Part shown: positions 36,230 to 49,097 of the stretch, in pieces
Layout of the letters: every line of letters begins with the position of its first letter
Numbering within the stretch: the stretch's first letter is position 1
NCBI GenBank assembly: GCA_026027325.1
Contig: JAMSLZ010000001.1
Location: 310,001-374,000 of the forward strand
Origin: Actinomucor elegans
Taxonomy: Eukaryota; Mucoromycota; Mucoromycetes; Mucorales; Mucoraceae
Direction: 5' to 3'
Length of the DNA stretch: 64,000 nt
Notes under the pieces: model-generated
The model's database searches: none
What the model was told of the DNA's origin: nothing
Seen by the model: only the letters and a program-made list of their open reading frames with translations
Program-made: the position numbers and the translations under genes

Positions 36230-38660
36230 TGGTTACCTAGTCACGTTTGAAAGGATTAAAATAAAAAGAAAGAAAGAGAAAAGAAAAGCAATGAGTATCT
36301 TAATGTCGAGATATATATTACGTGCAGCCAATAAAAATTCTGCACCAACTTTTGATGATTCTCTGGCATTCACAATTAATGGAATACCTTCCACTGAATC
36401 CATGCAACTATAAATAATCAAAATAGTCCATACAAAGCCCTTTTGAAGTATTCATCATCAATTTTAATGATAGATCCAATGCGATATGTGCCAAATAGAT
36501 ATGTCCTTTACCGCAGATCTTGAAACTTTATGTACTAACGCCTACTGTATTCAATTCAAACAGAATGAATACAATCATCTAAGCTTTGCTTTGGTATATT
36601 TAGAATGTATCTACAAGCACATTATGTCCTTTCTCTCTCTCTCTCTCTCTTAATATTTAGTATCTTCAATTGCAGTATATGTATAAAGTGGATGTATATT
36701 TCGAAACATGAAAAATAAAACTTTTTACTTTTAGTTTAAAACTGAATCAACAAACACAACAAACAATTCATACTCTATATGTATCATCGTACTTTTTCAG
36801 CCTTTTCAAATGCATATAGTAAAAGGTATTACAGCATGTTACTAGACAGGTTACAAACACAGTTTATCCAAAAGTTTCAGCTAGAAAAAGTGTGTTTATT
36901 TGCCTTGAATAAAAGAAAGTTGATAAAGTCACTCTGAGTATAAACTATTTTCCAGTTACAAATAATAAATCGAGATCAAGAGATTCATCGATCATTTAAA
37001 TCCTTGTTTATATGAAACATTAACAGATTATAGTTATACATTGGCAAGTAAATACAGTAGTGACGTTTTAGTTAAACATGGGTAGAGCAATTCATCTTGA
37101 ATGTAGAATATTTGTCAGATGCGATGTTTGACTGAGACTGGCCGAGAAATCTCTAGATTGTTGATCTAGATTGTTTGGAATATATGTAGGTTACAACCTA
37201 CACTATACCTAAAATACAATATAAATATTGCATTTCGGTCAAGTAATGATTGTAACAATTGCAGCGTTCATTCTTAACATGTACTAATATTCAGATGAGA
37301 CTGTAATGCATGCATATAAATATTGATACTCCGGTCGATCAGCTCAAAAAGAATAATCATTGATTTCCAGTTCTAGACTAGTATATAAATCTTCCTCATA
37401 AAGGCACTAAGCAATTAGTGATCGATGCTAATATAGACCAAAAATAAGGAACATGCATCCACAGGCTATTATAGTGTCCAAGTCATAAATATAGAAAACA
37501 AATCTATCAGTCAATTATATTCTCGCTGAGATTCATTCGTTTTTTTTTACAAGTAGCTTGGACTAGAACATAAATAAATACAGAATCGAATTCATAACTA
37601 GCAAACCATTGTATTATCAATAAAAATTAAAAACTTACTTAATTTATCAGAGTTGTTCCAATTATACATTTAATGCCTTACAAACATTACAAGGACATTA
37701 AGCTGGAAATGTGGAGATATCAAAATGAAGCATTTTCAATTTGTTCGTGCCTTTTTTTTGTATGAAGCACGGATAGGATAAATTTGAGACATAGACTCTT
37801 AATACGTATAGGCTTGTTATATCCGTGGATATACAAACCTATTTTATTACATGTATAGTATTGATATGCAGCTGCAAGCCTAATATTTTCAGCACCCACT
37901 TTTAATGAAGTATAATTCTATGAATGAAAGAAAATATGTAATGAATCCTACATTAGATGATGTACTATTTAAACGACTTGCAATCTTTTCAAAGATATCT
38001 TTTACATATTGGCATGAAAGAATCGAGTTACGGCTGTATTTCTAAAAAAAAAAAAAAAAAAAAAAAAAACTATAAACTAAACAAAAGATCAAGTAATACT
38101 TTATCCATCTCATATGCCATCGCATTCTCTACAAAAGGTGTCTGCTGGATTTCCCAGAGTCTCAAAACCTGTTATATAAATCGTAGAAAACCAATAAAAT
38201 CAAGGATCGCAGCGGCGGTCATGGTGGTAAGTACTAGGATATTTGAGAAATCTCTGTGAATCTCGGCCAAATGCCATATTACCTTAGTAGTCCATGTTCA
38301 AACAGCGTTGTTAAATTCTCTAAAAACTTGTTTTAATGTAAATATGTTGAATTTCTATTAAGCATTTATCTTTTCATCACCTTCAGTAATTAGATTTTTT
38401 ATGGATCCGGATGAACTAATAGACGACGCGCTCTCTCTCTTTAGGAACTACCAAGCAATTGACAAGGTAACACAAAACGATACATGTAAATTGATAGAAA
38501 AAAATTGCTTTTATTGTGATTTAGTATGATTAGATATAATTATTAAGATGGAATAAAGAAATGAAACGATCATTAGATAAAATAGATACAGATAAAAATA
38601 AAAATAGAAATAAAAAATAAAAAAAATAAAGGAACGCATACCAGAAAATTACACAAAAGC
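36230..38660. other. Long intergenic region
   Basis: No gene supported. Contains a CT microsatellite (about 36631-36650), copies of the dispersed repeat near 37080-37190 and, weaker, 37260-37340, and a poly(A) run at about 38044-38069. A 22-codon ARPC3-like fragment near 38401-38466 is discussed as a finding. Confidence 0.5.
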
Positions 38661-41600
38661 TTACATGTTAGAAGCAAACATCATGGCAGAAGCAGCACCA
38701 GCATTCGCACCAGAATTGTCTGTACCAGCATTTCCACTTGAAGGACCATGGGATTCACCACCTATGGGCCTGTTCTTGTAGCCATCTTCATCATCATCTT
38801 GATAAGGTCTTCTTCTCTGCATACCATCAAGTCCATAACTCGCTTTCTCGCCCATGTTGTAAGCTTCAGGAGGAGCATCGTTGGTTTTACTATCCACATA
38901 GGGTTGAGGAGGCAAAGTGTAAGTAATATCGAGACGTTCACATTCTTCTTTGAGTTCGTAGGCAAAATTATTGTGGCGCATCCAGCGTCCACCAGCGTCT
39001 TGCCAGTTTTGAGTATGCTCAAAATAAAAAGAAAGGTTAATAACGTTTTGATTGGTGAGTGAAACGATGTTGGTGGATGCAGAGTTGGTTGTGTAAAGCT
39101 TTGGGTATTGGTTGCACCATTCAGTCATATGTTCCGTCAATTTTTTGATTTTCCAAGAAGGTGTTGAGAAACTGACTTGAAGCTCTAATCCACAGCAATT
39201 TTTTTTTGTTGAATGTTAATAATGTATCTATTTTATCATATCCACGTTTCTAATATATATTTTTACCGATGACTTCGCCGGTTCTGCCAGATCTTCTGAC
39301 ATTGATGATGTACTGAGTTGTAAGAACTGAATTTTTGGCGTATACAATAGAACCATCCCATTTACTAATAAAAAGTGTTAGAGCATGCCATATATCTACA
39401 TGGAGTTTAGATTTGTGTAACTTACATAAAAGTAGTAACTAGCAATCCAACATTTTGAACTACCCAGTTCTCGCCTTGGATAAAGACTCGATCTCCAGAA
39501 TCAAAAGGATGCTAAATAAAACTCAATATTAAGTGACACATTAAATAATAAGAATTCTATGCCTTACTGTAACAAACACAAAGATGATGGCCTCAAAAGC
39601 ATCTTTAGCAGAAGTACCAAATACGAAACTAGCAGCGACAAAAGCACTCCAAAGAGGCATCAGATCCGTACCAACATTTACGCCAAAGGCAGCACAAACG
39701 ATAATAACCCAAACAATAATAAAGACGATCATCAAGATAATATCTAATTTTCCAGTAGCTTGAGAAAGATCACGCATCGATCGAGTTAAATTTTTGCGTT
39801 CACGGTAGATCCGTATACATCCTGATCGTAATTCCCTTTTACTGATATCGCCATTACCATCTGTATCGAACAAACCAAAGGCATAACTAGCTTCTTTGGT
39901 AGTACGAAAGAAGGGATACATATCAGCTTCAACAATGGTATCCCGATTACAGTCAGGGCCCAAGATATTTGTATAGATCTTTTTGGCCAAATACTTGGCT
40001 TGCTGTGTCGAACTTTGTCCATGATTCACACCTTTAAGATTATTTTGAGTTTTGAACTTGTTATAACCGCCCTTGAGCAGTTTACCGGGAATTGCAGTTG
40101 TACTCAGACCAAAATCGCGTGTAGCACCAAGAAAAGTTTTTTCATCCATACTGATTCGGGAGAACCATGTGCCTTCTCTCGAAAGTGGAGGTGGAGAAAA
40201 TCGGCCTTCGTCTCCAGAAGATACTTCAGTTGCCGGAGTATCGCTATCACGTTTCTTTTTCATTTTTTTGGTGAATTTATTCATAAAGCCTTTCTTTTTA
40301 GCATTTTGATCAAGGTCATCTGCAATAGTCTTGTTGACAATATCAGGCGTAGTAGCCAATTCTTGTTGTTGGTAATCGTGTTTTTCATCGTCGGATCTAT
40401 GACCGCGGTCTTCCAATGGAGGTATGGCTATTAATGTATCCATATTTTGAGTAGGAAATTTGACATTAGATTTGCCTTCCAACTGAGGTTGTTGCTGATT
40501 AGTCATGATCGACTTGTTTTGCTGTGGTGGTGTGTTGCGAACGTTAAAGTAGCCTTCGTCCATTGAGTGGGATCGACTAGGCGTGTTTGTGCTGTTGGTA
40601 TTTGTGCCGTTGTTGGTCTTGGGTTTGCGACGAATACGTTTCAATAAAAACTCTTGGGGATTCTTCTTTTTCATTTTTTTCAATCTATCCAATATACGAA
40701 GCGCTTTATCATTTTCTTTAACACGATCTCCATATGCTTTCCTACAAAATAGAGTTAATGATTGTTTCGGACTACCAATCCGTTATGGATCTTACTTGTG
40801 AAATGAAGTTACTATAGGATTTCAGTTAGTACGACCATTGACTGAGTTATTTTTTTTTTGTTGTTGTTAAGCTTACCTATAAGTTGTAAAATAAACTTTT
40901 CAATAAATAGGAACAAGGTAGCGAAAAAGACACATTCCCAGATACTGTAGAACACACCTACATAAGTAGGTTGAGACTCATATACATTGCCCTCTTCGGG
41001 TGTCGAACGAATGAGTGGTCGTTGGACGTGTTCCTTGATAAAAGCCCAAGCTCCCCATCCCCAAGCAGAGATAACAAACAATTTAATGTAGATACGCAAT
41101 GCCATATAGTACTATACAAAAATTAGAACCCATTGGGGATACGATAGAACGTCTATTACTTACAGAGAGTCGCATACGAAGTACTTCAGTGGATTGTGGT
41201 CGCAAATAGCCTACGCTCTTTTTAATAGCCCAAGGCACCAATTCAACCAGGATCTGTGACATGAAACCAATACACCACATAAAAGCAATCCAAGTGAACC
41301 AGAGCTGTAAACTATATGAGGTAGAACTAATGCGATCTTGATACACCACATATAGGGCTACATCGATCGCTATAAAGATCAATGCAAACAAAACAATGCA
41401 AAACCAAGCGATGTGTGATGAATTCTTACTAAGACAAATAATGACACCGTTTTGAGCTAATGCGCCTCTCTTATTATCTTCTTTTTTATCCTCGTCCTCA
41501 TCATCTTCACGTCCTTCCCAATCAAATTCTTCGTTTAAAGTACGGCCATCGATATCAGCAGAAGGTAAAATCAAAGCAGGGCCAGCAAGTGCTTCCAAAG

Positions 41601-41778
41601 GTATTGTAGAGGGGATGCCATCATCAATTAAAAGAGGATCGTCGTAGTATTCATCATCTGTACTTACGACAGACATGGAAGACGGTTCCGATCTAGTATG
41701 TAGAGGTCTTTGTGTTGGTTGAGGAGATCCAGGCGGTTCTTGCTTGAGTTCTTCCTGATCCAGTTTTTTTTCATGCAT
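38661..41778 (-). CDS. EF-hand-containing MscS-type mechanosensitive channel (Msy1/Msy2-like)
   Basis: Seven exons (41164-41778, 40877-41111, 40796-40811, 39568-40741, 39426-39511, 39267-39364, 38661-39184) encode 915 residues. The acidic N-terminus (EDDEDEDKKEDNK) is followed by several membrane segments: WFCIVLFALIFIAIDVALYVV, LQLWFTWIAFMWCIGF, LFVISAWGWGAWAFI and VFFATLFLFIE. A large basic cytoplasmic loop precedes an EF-hand with an intact loop DTDGNGDISKRE. Then come LDIILMIVFIIVWVIIVCAA and the MscS pore/beta domain: ASFVFGTSAKDAFEAIIFVF, HPFDSGDRVFIQGENWVV, NSVLTTQYIINVRRSG. Yeast relatives are ER channels that control Ca during hypo-osmotic shock. The third exon is only 16 nt. Confidence 0.92.
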
Positions 41779-42146
41779 TATAAACAAAAGAGATCTGCTT
41801 TAGATTAAGAAGAGAGAAAGCTAAAGAAAGAAGATAACCTAGATTTTTATTTAAAGTGCATCTTGTTTGTCACATCAATTTAGCGTACTTTCGGGGCTTG
41901 GGTGCGTTTTTCACCGGGGGAACTTGCTAAACCATCGAGTGCGACATAATAAAAATTTTTCATGGTTAGTACCAAACCACACGGTTATTTGGATAGGACT
42001 TAGTTCTGCTTGGATTTTCGATCATTTTTTATAAACCATCATGATTTCAAGGTACATTCTGGGTTCTGCAATTCTGATTGTTAATTACCTTATAAAGGCC
42101 GCATTGTTTAGTAGCACGTCATTTAGCAGTATTTTTATTTTTATTT
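41779..42146. other. Short intergenic interval
   Basis: Promoter of the channel gene and 3' flank of the Per1 gene (both on the minus strand). An open plus-strand frame at 42041-42295 partly overlaps Per1 antisense and is not supported. Confidence 0.6.
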
Positions 42147-43115
42147 TTATTCTTTGTATGAAGATCTTTTATCTTTGGCTGCTCGGGCAGATGTTTCCAA
42201 CTCTGTATCACGCAACAAAAATCGATAAAACAATGGGGCTAAAGGAATGGTGGCAGCGTGCCAAAGCGAATGAGCATCAATCATTTCTAGAATAGGTGGG
42301 AAGTCGAACACCTCCAAACACATGGCACAAGTGACCAAAACAACGGAAGCGCCTGCCATCCAAGCAAAAGGCCTTCTCTCTACGTTTCCCCATCTTGTGT
42401 ACTGCACAATAGACCATATTAACCAAAGGTTGGTTTGAAGTGTACCCACTATAATACATGCTGTCATATTATATCCATAATCAAACCGTTCTAAGCTTGA
42501 CAAATAACCAACATGAGCTAAGTACAGTAAACCACATAGTGTAGCCCAAACCCAAGCAGACCACTGACGCAAATAAAAAATGCGGATTACGGCTACACAC
42601 AATCCATAAAAGATATAGAGCCCAGCACTAAAATAATCCAACTTTTCAGTAATTGGCATATCCCGTGTGTGAAAAACAGAGCTCCATAGCCAAGCGTTCA
42701 TGCCTGTCACTGCGATTCCCAGATAAAATTTCTTGAGAAAGTACCCGTCGTTTACTTGTTGTTGAATTTTTTTATAATATTTCATATGCATTATTCCATT
42801 AAGCACCGAGAAAACAACAGAGGCTAACTCTTGAATACCAAGTACGCGTTGAAAAGGCCATTTACCATGATATTGATGAATGTACTTTTGGTTAGCAATA
42901 GCGTACTGAGTAATCTTTTGCATGCAATGATATCCACAGTCCTGTTTCACTGTCCAACGCAACAACCGTAAATGAAGGGGCAGTTGTGAAATGTCAGTGG
43001 TTGCTGTGCATTGCTCCACGCAACTAATGTATTCCGGTTGATGGTCACCACTTGAACCAAAGGATAAAGAAACTGCAGTAATGAGTAGTAATGCAAGTAT
43101 AACTCGGGATTTCAT
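42147..43115 (-). CDS. PER1: Per1/PGAP3-like GPI-anchor remodelling protein
   Basis: This single-exon gene encodes 322 residues. ATG 43115 is used because upstream codons lack an ATG and it opens a signal peptide (MKSRVILALLLITAVSLSFG). The lumenal Cys-rich segment CVEQCTATTDIS...QDCGYHCMQKIT, the KWPFQRVLGIQE motif and seven hydrophobic segments follow. Family residues are WLWSSVFHTRD and the closing IDAHSLWHAATIPLAPLFY. The H of VFHTRD and the HSLWH motif belong to the CREST hydrolase superfamily active site. Per1 removes the sn-2 fatty acid from GPI anchors in the ER, so this gene serves surface-protein maturation. Confidence 0.94.
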   Translation of the reverse strand: MKSRVILALLLITAVSLSFGSSGDHQPEYISCVEQCTATTDISQLPLHLRLLRWTVKQDCGYHCMQKITQYAIANQKYIHQYHGKWPFQRVLGIQELASVVFSVLNGIMHMKYYKKIQQQVNDGYFLKKFYLGIAVTGMNAWLWSSVFHTRDMPITEKLDYFSAGLYIFYGLCVAVIRIFYLRQWSAWVWATLCGLLYLAHVGYLSSLERFDYGYNMTACIIVGTLQTNLWLIWSIVQYTRWGNVERRPFAWMAGASVVLVTCAMCLEVFDFPPILEMIDAHSLWHAATIPLAPLFYRFLLRDTELETSARAAKDKRSSYKE

Positions 43116-44569
43116 AATGCTTCGACTTTGTTGACCCAATTAGTTCAACTCTTGACAGTCTTATAACTCGTTAGGAGCGTTGAAAACCTCAACAGTCGCG
43201 GAATTCAAACCTCCCTCAAGAATGTAAGCCTGCTTATTCCCGCTCGTTCGGAAAAATGATTTGCCTTAATTACTATTTCCAACGGCTAAACGAAACCGAC
43301 GTAAATGAATAATGTAGTAAAGACATTTAAGATAGCGAAGGAATGAGAACAGATCTAATGTTTCAGCAGATGCAGCAACTCATTTTGAACATGATCTACT
43401 AAACTGATGAAGCATTAAACCGAGATCGGTCAAGAGATCTATCCATCTAGTTCATGTAAAATGTATGTAATTCGATGCTTATCGTTAACAATACAATTAT
43501 TTATAGTAAAGCTGTTGAGCAAAGGATTTAATAGATACAGCATTTTATTCTAAATGTGGGAGGTTAGCCTGATGGGAGATTGATAGATAATGACCGCGAT
43601 CGAAAATACAAAAAGTTCGTAGTCTTTCTGCAGGCCGATCTTTTCAACATTTTTAATATTGTTCAAAGTTGAAGATAGAATTCTAAGGATATGATAGATG
43701 GCGAGCCTAGATTTTACGTCTACTAAAATATACTGGTTATTTTTTTTTAAAAAAAAATACATGGGCTATAAACCTATTTCAAAAAAATAAAATGAAACAA
43801 ACTTTTCATTATAGGAAACCACCACGAACTGGAGAAAGTGTAGAATGTATTCCACACTATTAAATGAAAATCTCACTTTAAACAAATGTTGTTGATATAT
43901 GCTTTATGCTTCAACACTTTGTTGTTATTGCAAGCATTCAAAAATTCGCCTGATAGTAAATCCATTGTAAATTATTACTGAACAATAAAAAAATCTAGGA
44001 ACTCTGTGTAGTAGAAAGTAATATACTTTTGTATCCTGTTTTTTATGGTACAGGCAACGTTGAGAGACATGGTCTTAAATGAAATCATACCTTTTGTGTG
44101 TAAACGTATTCATTTGTCTGGTTTTCCTTTAGAAGTTCCTGTTGGTGATGATTAATCAGTACTTTATGACCCCAATGATTGTTCATGACGATCCACATGT
44201 TGATTTTTTGTTTCTGTGGCAACTTATGAAGTGTATATAAATCTTAATAATAAAACAAGAGCAAGATTGAGCAAATTATTCCCTAAGAGTGTACAGAAAA
44301 CAATGAGAAATATCCCAATAACAACTTAAGTAGCCATAGCTACCTTCCTTTCGATATAATTACATATATATTCATATTGAAATTAAGTGAAGTTTAAAAC
44401 TGAGAAATAATCAAAACTATATATTATACCTACGATAGGTTCAATGAGTTTTCTCGCTCAAGATTTCACTCAAGCACTTTTGCCTCTTGGCAGCCAATAA
44501 AGATATCAACCACTTTGAGGCTTCACTCATAAGATAATGATAGTATATTTGTAATGGGATATCCAATAT
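43116..44569. other. Intergenic region
   Basis: No gene recognised. A well-preserved copy of the dispersed repeat spans about 43365-43480 (GCAACTCATTTTGAACATG ... TTAAACCGAGATCGGTCAAG). Confidence 0.55.
43365..43480 (+). repeat. Dispersed repeat, best-preserved copy
   Basis: Order of motifs: GCAACTCATTTTGAACATG; GATGAAGCATTAAACCGAGA then TCGGTCAAGAGATCTAT; GTAAAATGTATGTAA. Other copies lie near 895, 2431, 10257, 17567, 37080, 54815, 58480, 58795 and 58960 on the plus strand. Confidence 0.6.
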
Positions 44570-45066
44570 TTATGTATGTATACATTTGCTTGAAAACATA
44601 ACACTGCAAATAGCGCAAGAAGGAAATACGATTCCTGGCAGTGAGTTTCTATGCCACGGTGTGTATGCTAAGGACGGCGTGGGGGGGGCAGCACAAAATG
44701 GGGGACAATGACCCCAAGGAACACGCCAAGGCGCATCAGGTCCAGGAATAGGGATACCGTCTTGATTGAGAGTAACAAAAGCGTCTTTAACAGATACAAG
44801 TTGTTTGAGAGATTCAGACGCTTTATGAGCACTAAAATAGGTGCGATTTAAGTCATTGGTCTTCAATATTAAGAGTGCCTGTATCTATGTACTCACTCAA
44901 GATAGCTTGCAGTTGCTAAACCGGGATTTTGGTAACAAGCAGCGACATCCAATGAATTTTGAGTCAAAGTATCATCGACTTCTTTTGCTGGAGCAGCTGC
45001 AGCCGTTTGTACCAATAATACGACTGATAAAGGTAGAGTAAAAGAGAAAACGAGGCGGTTCTTCAT
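44570..45066 (-). CDS. Small secreted protein, family copy 5 (Pro/Trp/Cys tail)
   Basis: Exons 44897-45066 and 44570-44831 encode 143 residues. The start MKNRLVFSFTLPLSVVLLV is a signal peptide, cleavage likely after TAAAA. The acidic region and NSLDVAACYQNP replace the WLDAAYEQYY of copies 1-3. The phase-2 intron has a GTGAGT donor. Exon 2 starts AHKASESLKQLVSVKDAF, sharing AHxAS with copy 4, and continues IPGPDAPWRVPWGHCPP, FCAAPPTPSLAYTPW and a Cys-containing hydrophobic end. The PWRVPWG segment recalls the Pro/Trp repeats of copy 3. No function known. Confidence 0.72.
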
Positions 45067-45116
45067 TAGAATAAAGGTTTGTTTGTTTATCCGAAAAAGA
45101 CACTTGAACATTAGTC

Positions 45117-45164
45117 CTTATATAACCTCTAGAAAGCTTTAGTTATTATATTGGCCAATTTATC
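45117..45164 (-). promoter_or_regulatory. Core promoter of secreted-family copy 5
   Basis: On the minus strand GATAAATTGGCCAATATAA (about 45146-45164) precedes TATATAAG (45117-45124), 58 nt before the ATG. Confidence 0.55.
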
Positions 45165-45893
45165 ATTTGTTTTACATATATACTGAGTAATAATGATAAA
45201 TTGAAGCCTTATCTATTCAATACCAACTTCGATACACAGTTTCGATCTCATATTAAAGGAGTTTATAAGGCTGATAATCAGACTGCATCTGTTAGGCAGA
45301 TGTAACAAAAAACTGAACCGTTTACATATTACGAAGGTTATTTCACAATATTATATGTATTTTACTACGCATTAACTATAATGGTAGCGATACTATTAGT
45401 ATTGCAGAGTAATGGATGTCGCACTATATTTATTTACTCATCATGGCGAATAAATATAAACCAATTTAGATAATTGCTCTACTGGAATCCCTTGTTGATT
45501 TTTAGTGCGCCTATTCTATTATACTAATAGCCAAGTTGATCTGGCCCAATATTTCTTTGCTGTTACCAATAGTTTTGTTTGTGATCCAATACTCTAATAT
45601 CTGATCCATATTTTCAAACATAGATAGTATCATTGTTATAATTTGTTGCTACATCATTATTTGTGCATTTTTAAGCATTGGTCTATGCTATTAAAAGCTA
45701 TTTTTCGTCTGCTCAGTACTGATATGATTATGAGGACATGCTAAAGAGGTAAAAAAAAAAAAAAAAAGTTCCTCAACGGTTAAAAGTGTTACAAAACCGA
45801 AATAGACATAGGAAAGTGTGAATATGGTTTGTTAAAACCTTTTTCAATTTACTAGGTTGTTTTTACTAACATCAGAATGATAAACAAAGCACC

Positions 45894-46108
45894 ATTATGT
45901 GCCTTGTAATGAAGATAAGCAAAGTTCTACTATATATCATGTCTCTAGAACGTATTTAATGCTATCAAAAAATGATTAGCCATTCGTAATTAAAATAAAT
46001 TTCACCAACACAAGTTCCTGAACTTGGGTATCTTTTTGATAACACAAATTTGCAGATATACATGATATATAGTAGAACTTTGCTTACCTTCATTACAAGG
46101 CACATAAT
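45894..46108. repeat. 49-bp inverted repeat, 117-nt loop (MITE-like or hairpin RNA source)
   Basis: The arms are 45894-45942 and 46060-46108. They begin ATTATGTGCCTTGTAATGAA and end TTCATTACAAGGCACATAAT, and match as reverse complements at 48 of 49 positions. The single difference would be a G-U pair in a minus-strand transcript. No target-site duplication is obvious. Confidence 0.85.
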
Positions 46109-46559
46109 GATCTAAAAACCATTGAGTGTTTTCTACAATTAATCTAGTTGTTATTGATAAAAATCGCTTTTTTTTCAATTTATGGAGTGTATTTTGATGA
46201 AACGCAATTTTCGTAATTCATTGAAAAGCGATCATAGCTCATGTATCCTTAATAGCAGTATACTTGGGAGAGTATAAAACTTATAGTCATTGTTAAACTA
46301 CGTCCATAAAATGACGTTTTCAATTTCCAAAAAGTATTGAAAATTTCAAAAGTTCAGGCCTAAAGGAATGTCATTTAATGTTTTCGAAATTATCAACCCA
46401 TTTCGTTATCATTAGATTTCTAAACCAATTTTGGCCTATTCTCACATCAAATTAATAGTACATGCTCAGAATCAATTGTAGCATCTAATAAAACCTTTAA
46501 TTAGCCGTAATGCAAGTACTAAAGGTTAGTATTAAATTACATATGTTTGGTATCATCGA

Positions 46560-46665
46560 ATTAATTAATGGTATGTAGATCTTTCAATCGATCTTGGTTA
46601 AATGGCGCATTAGATTAGGGTATCACATTCTGAATGAGCAGCTACTTCCGGCTTGACATACAAAT
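46560..46665 (-). repeat. Dispersed repeat, reverse copy
   Basis: Read on the minus strand it gives GCTGCTCATTCAGAATGTG, then TAATGCGCCATTTAACCAAG and ATCGATTGAAAGATCTACATA, matching the order of the motifs in the forward copies. Confidence 0.55.
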
Positions 46666-47080
46666 TTAATACCAGTACTTAATTATATCCATTCGCCAGT
46701 TATGTCTTATAATATTCTGGATTTAGTAGTGATGCAAAACGCGTAATGTTATTTACCATTTATATCATAGTATTTTCAGTTTAGCCGAGGCTCAGCTTAT
46801 TACTTCCATATTAAAAAAGCGCTTATGACTCCCCATATAATAATCTATGAAAGGAAGGTTTTTTTACAAATACTATTCGGCTTTTTTTAAATGAAAAAGG
46901 AAACTCATGATGTTTACAAAGCATATATGTCTCAATCATTGTTGTATTCCCGCTCCATCCCCTGTTTTTTTCTGTTTCATGTTCACGCAAAGTATTTAGC
47001 AAAGTCATATGCACAACCAATATCATTGCGCATAGGCGAATGATGTTGCCAAATTCGACTGAAAGATATGGGTATTTTAT

Positions 47081-48825
47081 TTAATGCCAAGGTACATTGA
47101 TGGTAATATTTTCAGCGCTAGCGATGCCTTTTGTCACAACGTGTTCAGCACTTGCTACACAACCTTCTAGCAAAGGAATGCCTTTCCAACAATAAGAACC
47201 TACAAACCAGATACCGTTTTTGCCCTGACAAGGACCTAGCTCCGAATTGGTGGTAAATAGCTGTTGTAATGCTTTCTTGGAATCTAATGTCACTGTGGCA
47301 CGTTCGAACCAAGCCACCGACAGGATCTTTTTGGGGTCTACTGACACACAGGGATTGGTGGTTTGCATATACAATGCGTTACCTTCGATTTTGCTCACTG
47401 AGGCGTGCGTCATATTGAGAATATGGGTAGCCATGGTTGTATCATGAGGGTAAGGTACAATGAGATCACTGTCTCCAGGATCCACGGTCTTATCGACAAT
47501 AGCTAAATTAAGGGCTTTCCAGTTGAATGTATCAGTAGGTAAAAGTCGCGTGTCAGTGTGATTGATGACTAACGCAGTATCATATTCAAACTTTTGTAGC
47601 ATGTTCATTTGCAATTCCAATTGTGCAAGAAGAGGCTCGTTCGTTAGCTTCCAGTCTTGATAGGATTGATTTGCTTGTTCTTTTAGAGCATCGGAATATC
47701 CTTTGAGCATCGATGCAGCTTGGTTTCCTTGAGTTGCGAAAATGATATGATGGACATTGTAACTGCGACCATGTTCGTCGATCAATTCAAATCGGTAGTC
47801 TGGGTTGATATTGGGTCGAATGGTAACGATTTGCGTTTCTAAATGAATATGTTGTAAAGGTGCAGATAAATTCTGCACAACCTGCTGCACACCGCATGCT
47901 ACTACATAGGACTCTTGAAATAAGCCTGCAGCCATGTATTCTAAAAGTAGCAAAATGTCAAGTCACGACGGTAAATCATCAGAGGAGCATATTACCTAGG
48001 ATATCAGAAGCTGGGTAATTCAGCATAGATTTGTAAGAGTTTGTACAAACAGCAGCAAATAAAGGCACAAAGATTTCATGGGCAAAGTAAGAATGCACAC
48101 GGTAGGTTTTAAAGAAATGGCCCAAGGTCATATTGCAAATAGGATGATCTGGGTTCTTCAAATGGCCCCGATGATGCATCCATAGTGAAATAGACATGAT
48201 CCACAAGTACGAAAATGCTACAATAAACGATCTCCACAAGAATCTGCCTATATCACTAATGAAATCAAGCATTGTAGATGATGAGGGCGATTTCACCATA
48301 TCTAAATGTCCAACTGTGCGCGCACCACTATAAATTAGGTATGATTCGTTATCTGTATAAGACGCAACTTCACTTGCAGACATTGTTTTATATAATGGAT
48401 TCTTTTTTTTCGATTGCTTGATACGATACCATCCAAAGCTAAACTTGGCTTTCTTTGAAGGTACCTTTAGATACTTATACAACTTGAAAAGATGCGAGTA
48501 GTAACCTAGGTCATATAAAGGTAAACTTAAAGTTGGTATTACAAACAAATCAATTACCAGACATAAAGGAACGCATAGGAACCTATAATTTATCAGTAAC
48601 TCCTAATAAAAAAAAACAAGTTCATTGAAAACTTACATCAATTCTAAAGTCTTTTTCAGGTCCAACGGATATGGAAGCAGCATCCATACCAAGAGAAGCG
48701 TTTTTTTCGAATAAATGAACCTGTATATCATTTTGCTCTTGGCTTAATAGATAAGCTGCAGATAGACCAGCTAAACCCGAGCCTATCACAGCTACTTGGA
48801 TTCGTTTGTCCTTATTCAATGTCAT
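47081..48825 (-). CDS. FAD/NAD(P)-binding amine-oxidase-like flavoprotein
   Basis: Exons 48637-48825, 48558-48582, 47996-48505 and 47081-47940 encode 527 residues. The N-terminal Rossmann motif is VAVIGSGLAGLSAAYLL, with a following acidic HLFEKNASLG. The conserved DVPMRSFMSGYYSHLFKL, split over three exons including one of 25 nt, is typical of the fungal group of NAD(P)-binding amine oxidoreductases. A hydrophobic stretch (FIVAFSYLWIMSISLWM) is present mid-protein. C-terminal landmarks are HIIFATQGNQAASML, then IWFVGSYCWKGIPLLEGCV, the flavin-contacting end. Substrate unknown. It is divergently arranged with the CPSF30 gene, 272 bp apart. Confidence 0.85.
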
Positions 48826-49097
48826 TTATATATAACAAAAAAGAAGAAGAAAAAAAAAGGTTATAAAAAAGTGGAGTTTATAAATCGAGAAAAGAGTGTA
48901 AGGATCGGTCGACCTTGGGGATCTAATAAATGTATAGAAAGTTTGTTTCGAAAAGGAGAGAGTGTGTGTAACTGAGCAACTCGAAGAAACAGTCACATTC
49001 GGAGATAGAAATGACGTTTCTTACCGAAAAAAGAGACTGAAGCCTAGCTAGCAAGGTCTCTCTCTTTTGACATTACCAATATTCAATTCTGTACATT

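Larger units (their letters stand above)
45170..47080. other. Intergenic region
   Basis: No gene recognised. It holds the 49-bp inverted repeat (45894-46108) and a reverse-strand copy of the dispersed repeat (about 46560-46665). Confidence 0.55.

Noticed and set aside
37957..38259. 100-codon frame with poly-Lys, plus strand
   Set aside because: The Lys run is a poly(A) tract; no supporting features.
42041..42295. 84-codon frame, plus strand
   Set aside because: Partly antisense to PER1, whose plus-strand shadow it is.
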